A DNA stretch of 12,337 bases from an uncultured Methylobacteriaceae bacterium (GTDB lineage Bacteria > Pseudomonadota > Alphaproteobacteria > Rhizobiales > Beijerinckiaceae). The DNA is taken from NCBI GenBank assembly GCA_937872715.1, contig CALMTJ010000214.1, forward strand, positions 475 through 12,811, in the 5' to 3' direction. A model generated the notes under the pieces. It was not told the DNA's origin. It made no database searches and worked only from the letters and a program-made list of their open reading frames with translations. Each line of letters begins with the position of its first letter. The first letter of the stretch is position 1. Below, in pieces: positions 7,064 to 12,337 of this stretch. The position numbers were made by a program, and so were the translations under genes.

Positions 7064-7702
7064 ATGATCCAGCAGAGACTTACGCCCATCCCGCTCGGAG
7101 CCGCCCTGCTCCTCGCCTCCGTGTCCTTCGCCCGCGCGGAAACGAGCGCGATCGGCGCCGTCGAGAAAGTCCAGGAAAGCGCGGTCGCGACGCAGGCCGG
7201 CAAGACGCGCGACCTGTCCGCGACCGGCCCCGTCTTCTTCAAGGACCAGATGCGCACCGGCTCCGGCGCGCGGCTGGAGGCCAAGCTCGAGGACGGCACA
7301 GTCCTGACGCTCGGCGAAAAGGGCAAGCTCACGGTGGACGATTTCGTCTACCAGCCCGGCAAGACGGGCGGCGCCATGACGGTGAAGGTCGCCCAGGGCG
7401 CCTTCCTGTTCGTCGGCGGAAAGGTCGAGGACCCGAACGGCGGGAACGTCGTGATCCAGACCGCGGTCGGCACGCTCGGCGTCCGGGGCACGACGGTATG
7501 GGGCGGCCAGATCGACGGCGGCTACGGCGTGCTCGTGCTCGACGGCGAGGTCGAGGTGAAGACGAAGCGCGGCGCCGTCCTCCTCCGCAAGGGCGAAGGC
7601 ACGATGGTGTATGCGGGCAAGAAGCCGATGCAGGCCGGCGCCTGGCCGGAGAACCGCACCAAGCGCGCCGTCCAGACGATCAGCTTCGCGACCGCGCAGT
7701 AA
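7064..7702 (+). CDS. Secreted FecR-domain protein
   Basis: A 212-residue exported protein. It has a Sec signal peptide (residues 1-25, hydrophobic core LGAALLLASVSFA, likely cut after ARA) and a FecR domain over about residues 55-165, with the signatures RTGSGARLEAKLEDGTVLTL, VVIQTAVGTLGVRGTTVWGG and VLVLDGEVEV. Unlike the iron-transport anti-sigma FecR it has no cytoplasmic anti-sigma segment, no internal TM helix and no neighbouring ECF sigma gene. It is better read as a free periplasmic or envelope-associated beta-rich protein of the stand-alone FecR type, with unknown ligand. The ATG at 7064 is chosen over upstream in-frame starts (6881, ATG at 7040) because of its GAGGAA site and because it gives a normal signal peptide. 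It is convergent with the outer-membrane protein gene downstream. Confidence 0.85.
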   Translation: MIQQRLTPIPLGAALLLASVSFARAETSAIGAVEKVQESAVATQAGKTRDLSATGPVFFKDQMRTGSGARLEAKLEDGTVLTLGEKGKLTVDDFVYQPGKTGGAMTVKVAQGAFLFVGGKVEDPNGGNVVIQTAVGTLGVRGTTVWGGQIDGGYGVLVLDGEVEVKTKRGAVLLRKGEGTMVYAGKKPMQAGAWPENRTKRAVQTISFATAQ

Positions 7703-7717
7703 CGGACGCGCCTTCCT

Positions 7718-7747
7718 GATCCGGACGCGGCACTCGCGTCCCGGATC
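7718..7747 (+). terminator. Hairpin after the FecR gene
   Basis: GATCCGGACGCG and CGCGTCCCGGATC form a 12-bp stem with one bulged C (7740) and a 5-base loop, 15 bases after the FecR stop. There is no T-tract on the plus strand, so it may be a weak terminator or a 3'-end stabiliser. Confidence 0.5.
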
Positions 7748-7776
7748 TCGTGGCGGCGGCCTTCCGGAACGAGAAA

Positions 7777-7802
7777 GGCCGCCGACCCTGGGGTCGGCGG
7801 CC
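7777..7802 (-). terminator. Intrinsic terminator of the first outer-membrane protein gene
   Basis: A perfect 11-bp G/C-rich stem (GGCCGCCGACC / GGTCGGCGGCC) with a 4-base loop. On the minus strand it is followed by TTTCTC, and it sits 28 bases past the stop codon at 7831. On the plus strand no T-rich tail follows. It therefore serves the minus-strand gene. Confidence 0.8.
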
Positions 7803-7830
7803 CTGATGCCGTCGGTGACGAAGACGGGGA

Positions 7831-8610
7831 CTAGAACTTGTAGTTCACGCCGATGCGGCCGATGTCGCCATCCGTTCGTACACGGGCGTTGAACACGTTT
7901 ACGGGGCCAGAGAAGACGCCGTAACGCGTGTCACCCAGATCGTAGTGAAGGTACTCGGCCTTTATCGTGACCGCGCTGGTCGAGAAGAAGTTGAGGAAAT
8001 TCAGGAAGCTGTCGGTCGGGATCGCGTACTCAAGGCCGCCGCCGGCCGCCCAGCCGGTCGCGGTCGTCGACCTTGCACCGCCGCCCACGAAGGCGCCGCC
8101 GGGCGTGAAGATGTTCTCGCGGCCGAACAGGTCGCCGTAGGCGAAGCCACCCGTGCCGTAGACCATGAGGCGGTCGAAGGCGTAGCCCACCCGGCCCCGT
8201 ACAGTGCCGAGGTAGCCGAGGTTGTCACGGACTTGATAGTTCAGGCCTGCGAAGCCCACGGTTCGAGTGCGGCCGAATCCCGTGTAGGCCGCATCAGCCT
8301 CGATACCGACCACGAAGCTGCCGATCTGATAATTGTAACCGACCTGGCCGCCGCCCGTGAAGCCGGAGCCGGTCGTGCGGATGTTGCCCGGAACGCCCGC
8401 TCCTACTACGCCCGCGATGGCGGCATTAGAGTTGATGGTGTTGTAACGGGCGACTCCTCCGCCGACGTTCACGCCGAGGTAAAACCCGGTCCAGGTGAAG
8501 ACCGGAACGGCGACGTAAGGCACGGGAGCCCGGCGGGACGGGAGGTCGGCCGCGACGGCACCTGCGGTGAGGCCGGCCAGTGCGACGGTGGAGAGCAGGA
8601 AAGCGCGCAT
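7831..8610 (-). CDS. Outer-membrane beta-barrel protein, RopB/Omp25 family (copy 1)
   Basis: A 259-residue outer-membrane protein of the alphaproteobacterial Omp25/RopB type with an OmpA-like 8-strand barrel. It has a signal peptide (residues 1-21, cut near AVA-ADLPSRRAP), the family opening FTWTGFYLGVNVGGG, barrel motifs GYNYQIGSFVVGIEAD, YLGTVRGRVGYAFDRLMVYG and IKAEYLHYDLG, and a C-terminal IGVNYKF ending in Phe, the usual BAM recognition signal. It is a paralogue of the next gene: termini and strands are nearly identical, while the predicted surface loops (about 54-82, 116-131, 166-182, 227-243) differ in sequence and length. The start at 8610 matches the paralogue; an in-frame ATG at 8619 would add three residues but overlaps its GAGG ribosome binding site. 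Its synonymous codons are slightly more A/T-rich than those of copy 2. Confidence 0.9.
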   Translation of the reverse strand: MRAFLLSTVALAGLTAGAVAADLPSRRAPVPYVAVPVFTWTGFYLGVNVGGGVARYNTINSNAAIAGVVGAGVPGNIRTTGSGFTGGGQVGYNYQIGSFVVGIEADAAYTGFGRTRTVGFAGLNYQVRDNLGYLGTVRGRVGYAFDRLMVYGTGGFAYGDLFGRENIFTPGGAFVGGGARSTTATGWAAGGGLEYAIPTDSFLNFLNFFSTSAVTIKAEYLHYDLGDTRYGVFSGPVNVFNARVRTDGDIGRIGVNYKF

Positions 8611-8741
8611 TTCAGGCATCCTCGACGAGAGAATAGGCGTGACTAACACGAGTTCGGCCACAGGTCTGATGCGAAGGGGTCACAGTCGCGCGTCGGCTGC
8701 AGATATCCGGAAGCGGAATGGGTCGTGCACGACATCCAAAT
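8611..8741 (-). promoter_or_regulatory. Upstream region of the first outer-membrane protein gene
   Basis: These 131 bases lie between the terminator of copy 2 and the start of copy 1 and are less G/C-rich than the genes around them. A GAGG ribosome binding site is at 8622-8625 on the minus strand. No clear -35/-10 pair is visible. The intervening terminator implies that copy 1 has its own promoter here. Confidence 0.45.
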
Positions 8742-8779
8742 AGAAGGGGCCACCGACCCGAGGATCGGCGACCCCTTCT
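8742..8779 (-). terminator. Intrinsic terminator of the second outer-membrane protein gene
   Basis: A long hairpin 23 bases past the stop codon. Read on the minus strand it has a 17-bp stem (14 Watson-Crick pairs plus three G-U pairs) and a 4-base loop, followed by ATTTGG. On the plus strand the three G-U pairs become C-A mismatches, which shows that the minus-strand RNA is the one that folds. Confidence 0.75.
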
Positions 8780-8801
8780 GATAGCGTGAGAGCGGCGGAG
8801 A

Positions 8802-9599
8802 CTAGAACTTGTAGTTCACGCCGATGCGGCCGATGTCGCCGTCGGTGCGGACGCGGGTCGTGTAGGCGGTCGCGCCGGCGGCGGTGAGGAGGCTCGCGCG
8901 CTGCGAGCCGAGGTCGTAGTGCAGGTACTCGGCCTTGATCGTCACGGCGCTGGTCGAGAAGAAGTTCAGGAAGTTGAGGAAGCTGTCGGTCGGGATCGCG
9001 TACTCGACGCCGCCGCCCGCCACCCAGCCCGTCTCCGTCGTGGACCGCGCGCTGGCCGACGCGACCGCACCCGCCGGGGTGAAGAACGTCGTCCGGCTGA
9101 AGACGTCGCCGAAGGCGAAGCCGCCGGTCCCGTACACGAGCAGGCGGTCGAAGCTGTAGCCGACGCGGCCACGCACCGTGCCGAGGTAGTTGAGCTCGTT
9201 GCGGACCGTGTTCGCCTGGGGGCCCGCCAGCGTGGCCGTCGTCACCGTGCGGGTGCGGCGGAAATCCGTGTAATCCGCATCGGCCTCGACGCCGAGGACG
9301 AAGCCGCCGATCTGGTAGTTGTAGCCGATCTGGCCGCCGCCGATGAATCCTGTGGTGTTGTCCCGGATGCGCGCCGGACGGGTGCCGGCCGCCACGCCGC
9401 CGCCGGCCGGGGCGTCGAAGTAGCGGTTGTCGAACCGCCCGACGCCGCCGCCGACATTCGCGCCGATGTAGAAGCCGGTCCAGGTGAAGACCGGGACCGC
9501 CACGTAGGGGACGGGAGCCCGGCGGGACGGGAGGTCGGCGGCCGCGGCGCCGACGGTGAGGCCGGCCAGTGCGACGGTGGACAGGAGGAAGGAGCGCAT
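8802..9599 (-). CDS. Outer-membrane beta-barrel protein, RopB/Omp25 family (copy 2)
   Basis: A 265-residue paralogue of the downstream gene, with the same design: signal peptide MRSFLLSTVALAGLTVGAAA, mature N-terminus ADLPSRRAPVPYVAVPVF, barrel strands GQIGYNYQIGGFVLGVEAD and YLGTVRGRVGYSFDRLLVYG, and C-terminal IGVNYKF. Residues 199-231 are identical to residues 194-226 of copy 1. Predicted surface loops differ, for example about 54-84, 118-133 and 232-246. Codons are strongly G/C-ending, as in the rest of the window. The start at 9599 is supported by the match to the paralogue and by a GGAG ribosome binding site about 9 bases upstream; a longer frame reaching 9749 adds a segment without the signal peptide and is rejected. 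It has its own terminator, so the two copies can be expressed separately. Confidence 0.91.
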   Translation of the reverse strand: MRSFLLSTVALAGLTVGAAAADLPSRRAPVPYVAVPVFTWTGFYIGANVGGGVGRFDNRYFDAPAGGGVAAGTRPARIRDNTTGFIGGGQIGYNYQIGGFVLGVEADADYTDFRRTRTVTTATLAGPQANTVRNELNYLGTVRGRVGYSFDRLLVYGTGGFAFGDVFSRTTFFTPAGAVASASARSTTETGWVAGGGVEYAIPTDSFLNFLNFFSTSAVTIKAEYLHYDLGSQRASLLTAAGATAYTTRVRTDGDIGRIGVNYKF

Positions 9600-9619
9600 C
9601 GGCAGGTTCTCCGAGAAAG

Positions 9620-9634
9620 GTAGAGACCCTCTAC
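9620..9634 (-). promoter_or_regulatory. Inverted repeat in the leader of the second outer-membrane protein gene
   Basis: On the minus strand GTAGAG-GGT-CTCTAC is a perfect 6-bp inverted repeat with a 3-base spacer, 21-35 bases before the ATG at 9599 and just upstream of the ribosome binding site. It could be an operator near the promoter or an RNA hairpin affecting translation. The rest of the 9600-9797 gap shows only a weak CCGGC/GCCGG stem (9768-9782) after the aminopeptidase gene, without a T-tract. Confidence 0.45.
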
Positions 9635-9797
9635 TCCTCTTCGGTCCGAGTGTCTGGTGCAAGGCTGCAACACCCGAACGCCGGGTGCGCCTGAGCGCGC
9701 GGTAACAACCGGACAGGCCGGGCGGACTCCCGGAATCCTGGAAGCGCAAGGGTCCGCGACGCCTTCCCCGGCCTGCCGCCGGCCGATGGTGTCCGAA

Positions 9798-11075
9798 TCA
9801 CCGCGCCCATTCGCCGTCGCGCATGACCGGCTCGCTGCCGCCGTCCGGCGAGATGCCGTCCACGTCGACCGCGCCGGAGCCGATCATCCAGTCGATATGG
9901 ATGAGGCTGCGGTTGCAGCCCCGCTCGACGAGGGCCGGCTCGTCCATCCCGAGGCCGCCCCGGACGCATTTGGAATAGGCCTGGCCGAGCGCGATATGGC
10001 TCGACGCGTTCTCGTCGAAGAGCGTGTTGTAGAAGAGCAGCCCCGATCGCGAGATCGGCGAGGAATGCGGCACCAGCGCCACCTCGCCGAGGCGCCGGGC
10101 GCCCTCGTCCGTGTCGAGCACGCGCCGCAGCACCTCCGCGCCCGCGCGGGCCGTCGCCTCCGTGATTCGCCCGGCCGCGAAGGTGACGCGGATCTCCTCG
10201 ATCACCGTTCCCTGGTAGGCGAGCGGCTTGGTCGAGGTGACGTGGCCGGAGACGCGCAGCCGGTGCGGCGTGGTGAAGACCTCCTCCGTCGGGATGTTGG
10301 CGTTGCAGACGATGCCGTTGCCGGCCGTCGTCGCGCCGCCATGCCATTCGTGATCGTCCGCGAGGCCGACCGTGAGGTCCGTTCCCGGACCGCGGAAGCG
10401 GAGCGCCGCGAATCGCCTGGTGTTCAGGATCTCGGTGCGGGCACGGAGCTCGCCGTTGTGGCGCGCCCATTCGGCGACGGGATCGTCCCGGTCCACGCGG
10501 GACGCCGCGAGGATCGCCTCCCACAGCTTGGGAACGGCGGCGGAATCCGGCTCGCCCGGGAAGACCGCCCGCGCCCAGGCCGGGGTTGCGGCCGACACGA
10601 TGGTCCAGTTGGTGGCGAAACCCGCGATCAGCTCGAGCGCCGGCACGTAGGCCTCCGAGCGCGCCCGGTTGGCCCGGCCGACCTTCCCGGGATCCTGGCC
10701 GGTCAGGAGGGACGGGTCGTCGCCCGCGATCGCGAGCCGGGCGGCGCCGGACCGGAAGGCCGCCGCCATGCCGTCGTAGAGCCAGCCGGCCGCGCGGTCG
10801 AAGGCCTCGTCCGGCGCGTGGGTGAAGCGCAGCAGCGCCGCGAGCTCGTCCGTGTAGAGCGTGGTCACGAGCGAGGCGCCGGCCCGGTAGGCGCATTCGG
10901 TGATCGCGCGGGCGAGCGGCAGCGCGTCGAGCGGGGCCGTCATCACGAGCTCCTGGCCCGGCCGGAGGCCGAGCCCGACCCGCACGGCGACGTCCGCGAG
11001 GCGCCCGAGCGCCGCCGCGTCGGCCGGCGGGTGGGATGCGCCGATCGGTCCGGAGGTGACGTCACCGATGCTCAT
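9798..11075 (-). CDS. M29 family metalloaminopeptidase (AmpS/PepS-like)
   Basis: A 425-residue cytoplasmic aminopeptidase of the M29 (thermophilic aminopeptidase) family, a two-metal enzyme that removes N-terminal residues from peptides. The visible ligands and catalytic residues are Glu265 (NIPTEEVFTTP), Glu331 (LGEVALVP), His360 (NASSHIALG), Tyr367 (GQAYSKC), and His393 and Asp395 (IHIDWMIGS). The first four keep the spacing known for the Thermus aminopeptidase (E250, E316, H345, Y352), and the last pair is shifted by two residues. The N-terminal domain has the usual LADVAVRVGLGLRPGQELVM start. The length is typical for the family (about 400-420). The ATG has GAGGA a few bases upstream. It lies 22 bases after the MBL-fold gene on the same strand, so the two probably form an operon with this gene second. 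Confidence 0.92.
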   Translation of the reverse strand: MSIGDVTSGPIGASHPPADAAALGRLADVAVRVGLGLRPGQELVMTAPLDALPLARAITECAYRAGASLVTTLYTDELAALLRFTHAPDEAFDRAAGWLYDGMAAAFRSGAARLAIAGDDPSLLTGQDPGKVGRANRARSEAYVPALELIAGFATNWTIVSAATPAWARAVFPGEPDSAAVPKLWEAILAASRVDRDDPVAEWARHNGELRARTEILNTRRFAALRFRGPGTDLTVGLADDHEWHGGATTAGNGIVCNANIPTEEVFTTPHRLRVSGHVTSTKPLAYQGTVIEEIRVTFAAGRITEATARAGAEVLRRVLDTDEGARRLGEVALVPHSSPISRSGLLFYNTLFDENASSHIALGQAYSKCVRGGLGMDEPALVERGCNRSLIHIDWMIGSGAVDVDGISPDGGSEPVMRDGEWAR

Positions 11076-11097
11076 CGCGTCCTCGATCGCGCCGAAT

Positions 11098-12141
11098 TCA
11101 GGTCACGACCCGCTGCACGCCGTCCCGTCCCTCGTCCGGGCGGAGACGGCCGCGGCGCAGGAGGTAGTTCACGTGCGCGAGCGTCTCGCCGAAGGCGAAC
11201 CCGGTCTGGTGCGGGTCGAGCGGGCGGCGGAAGATCATCGGCACGAGCTCGGCGGCCGAACGCGGCTCTCCCCGGCACGCCTCCTCGATCGCGAGGCAGC
11301 GTTCCTCGTGATGGCGCAGCATCCCGTCGATCCTCTCGTGGAGGCCCCGGAACGGAAGGTCGTGACCGGGCAGGACCAGCACGTCTCGGTCGACCCGCCG
11401 CTTCACCGTCCGGAGCGAGCGGAGGAAGATGCCGAGCGGGTCCCCTTCCGGGTCGCGGGCGAAGACGCCGACATTCGGCGAGATGCGGGGCAGGACCTGG
11501 TCGGCCGACAGGAAGATGCCGTCCTTCTCGCAGAGCAGCATGATCTGCTCCGGCGAATGGCCGCCGCCCGTCAGGACGGCGAAGTCGCGCCCGCCGATGC
11601 GCAGCCTCTCCCCGGCGATGATGCGCCGGAAGGTGGACGGGAGGCCGGACACCATGCGGAGGTAGTCGTGGCCGCGCGACATCACGGCCCCCGTCGTCTC
11701 GTCGTCGAGCCCGCGATCCTCGTAGAACGCCCTGTAGGTCTCGCTTTCCAGGGCGTCCGGGTCGAGATGGATCACGAGCGCGATCAGGTACTCGGTCTCG
11801 CTCGTCTCGAGCGTCAGGCCGGTTCGGTCGGCGAGCCATTTCGCCAGCCCGACATGGTCCGGGGGGCAAGGGGTGACGAGGAGGCGCGTGAGCCGCTGCC
11901 CGGCCAGCGGGCCGGCGAGGAGCCGGTGCCAGGTGTCCCGGCAGGCGCGGCTGTCGAGGCCGGTATCGATCACCGCGACCCCGCCCTCGTCCTCGATCAG
12001 GTAGATGTTGACGTGGTCGAGCCGGAACGGCAGGGGCAGGCGGGCCCACCGGATGCCGGGGGCGATCTCAACCGCCTGTCCGTAGGCGGGCGGCTGCTGG
12101 ACGGGGTGGACCAGCGCGAGGTCCGGGTAGGGATCAGCCAT
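11098..12141 (-). CDS. Metallo-beta-lactamase-fold protein with an altered metal motif
   Basis: A 347-residue cytoplasmic protein with the metallo-beta-lactamase fold: VNIYLIEDEGGVAVIDTGLD (44-63), the metal loop (89-98), GGGHSPEQIML (192-202), FLSADQVLPRISPNVGVF (210-227), VLPGHDLPF (256-264), and a C-terminal helical extension (about 265-347) with HQTGFAFGETLAHVNYLLRRG. In this superfamily the metal loop normally reads T-H-x-H-x-D-H. Here it reads TPCPPDH, so both leading His are Pro (residues 91 and 93), while Asp95, His96, His195, Asp214 and His260 are all retained. The first metal site should be lost or strongly weakened, while the second (Asp/His/His) could remain. A hydrolase with one metal, a binding role, or a sequencing error are all possible. 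The substrate is unknown. The start ATG has only a weak ribosome binding site. It is first in an operon with the M29 peptidase. Confidence 0.88.
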   Translation of the reverse strand: MADPYPDLALVHPVQQPPAYGQAVEIAPGIRWARLPLPFRLDHVNIYLIEDEGGVAVIDTGLDSRACRDTWHRLLAGPLAGQRLTRLLVTPCPPDHVGLAKWLADRTGLTLETSETEYLIALVIHLDPDALESETYRAFYEDRGLDDETTGAVMSRGHDYLRMVSGLPSTFRRIIAGERLRIGGRDFAVLTGGGHSPEQIMLLCEKDGIFLSADQVLPRISPNVGVFARDPEGDPLGIFLRSLRTVKRRVDRDVLVLPGHDLPFRGLHERIDGMLRHHEERCLAIEEACRGEPRSAAELVPMIFRRPLDPHQTGFAFGETLAHVNYLLRRGRLRPDEGRDGVQRVVT

Positions 12142-12269
12142 CGCGGACGGGCCTAGCCCGCGTGGGCGCCGGCCACAAGCGGGGATGGCTCGGGGGAACC
12201 GTCCCGCCGCCGGCGGGCCGTCGGCAGGTGCGTACGGTGTAGGGGGCGTCGCCGGGCAGGGGTGCAGGC
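12142..12269. other. Divergent intergenic region at the right end
   Basis: These 128 bases separate the MBL-fold gene (minus) from the partial plus-strand gene. Two short hairpins are visible: CGGGC/GCCCG (12148-12160) and CCCGCC/GGCGGG (12203-12217). Neither has a T-tract, and no clear promoter boxes are seen. Confidence 0.4.
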
Positions 12270-12337
12270 ATGAGGCAGGGCGGGTTGGAGGCGAATTCGC
12301 GGAACACGGGAGCTGCGGTCTTGCCGGTGCCGGGCGG
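12270..12337 (+). CDS. Probable 5' end of an unidentified gene, cut by the window edge
   Basis: An ATG with AGGGG 7 bases upstream (12258-12262) opens a frame of 22 codons that is still open at the edge. The visible residues start MRQGGLEANSRNTGAAVLPV. No family can be recognised from so short a stretch. Divergence from the MBL-fold gene and the good ribosome binding site favour a real start; a chance open frame in G/C-rich DNA is the alternative. Confidence 0.4.
   Translation, partial: MRQGGLEANSRNTGAAVLPVPG

Noticed and set aside
8660..8690. A TGTGAC half-site upstream of the first outer-membrane protein gene as a CRP site
   Set aside because: The second half (TCACA after six bases) is absent, so it is only a chance half-site.
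7831..9599. The two similar barrel genes as a recent duplication or a mobile element
   Set aside because: Ten synonymous differences in 99 bases of the most conserved block, divergent loops and distinct upstream regions point to an old duplication. No transposase or terminal repeats are present.
9768..9782. CCGGC/GCCGG stem after the aminopeptidase gene as its terminator
   Set aside because: Only 5 bp and no T-tract on the minus strand; too weak to call in such G/C-rich DNA.
9657..12156. Long plus-strand frames antisense to the aminopeptidase and MBL genes
   Set aside because: They are Arg/Ala/Gly-rich and motif-free, while the minus-strand frames have complete metal-site patterns at family spacing.

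Overview
The window is high-GC DNA of the kind found in an alphaproteobacterial methylotroph. Methylobacterium or Methylorubrum is the best guess. That guess rests on a formate dehydrogenase with alpha and delta genes adjacent, on two RopB/Omp25-type outer-membrane proteins with the mature N-terminus ADLPSRRAPVPYVAVPVF, and on strong G/C third-position bias. No tRNA, rRNA, CRISPR array, insertion sequence or phage gene is visible. After start sites are corrected, no gene-free stretch exceeds about 200 bases.

Layout. (1) 2-2924, plus strand: the 3' part of fdsA (NAD-dependent molybdenum formate dehydrogenase, catalytic subunit, cut by the left edge), a 124-base gap with two perfect hairpins, then fdsD. 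(2) 2926-6481: a minus-strand cyclic-nucleotide-binding/EAL protein and, divergent from it, a plus-strand CHASE2-class III adenylate cyclase. (3) 6492-6885ff, minus: a small DUF3307 membrane protein. (4) 7064-7702, plus: a secreted FecR-domain protein. (5) 7831-9599, minus: two tandem paralogous outer-membrane beta-barrel genes, each with its own minus-strand terminator hairpin. (6) 9798-12141, minus: a two-gene operon of a metallo-beta-lactamase-fold protein followed by an M29 aminopeptidase. (7) 12270 to the right edge, plus: the probable start of a gene that leaves the window.

How the genes fit together. fdsA and fdsD act in one enzyme that oxidises formate to CO2 and reduces NAD+, the last energy-yielding step of methylotrophy. 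The EAL/cyclase pair is the most interesting part: the membrane cyclase should make cAMP from an extracytoplasmic signal, and its divergent neighbour has an intact CRP-like cAMP pocket fused to a complete c-di-GMP phosphodiesterase. This reads as a compact cAMP-to-c-di-GMP relay. The EAL architecture is known from Bdellovibrio Bd1971, so the new element would be the pairing with a dedicated CHASE2 cyclase. The other unusual signal is in the MBL-fold gene, where both histidines of the HxHxDH metal motif are prolines while every other metal ligand is kept. The rest looks like ordinary chromosomal accessory and envelope content.
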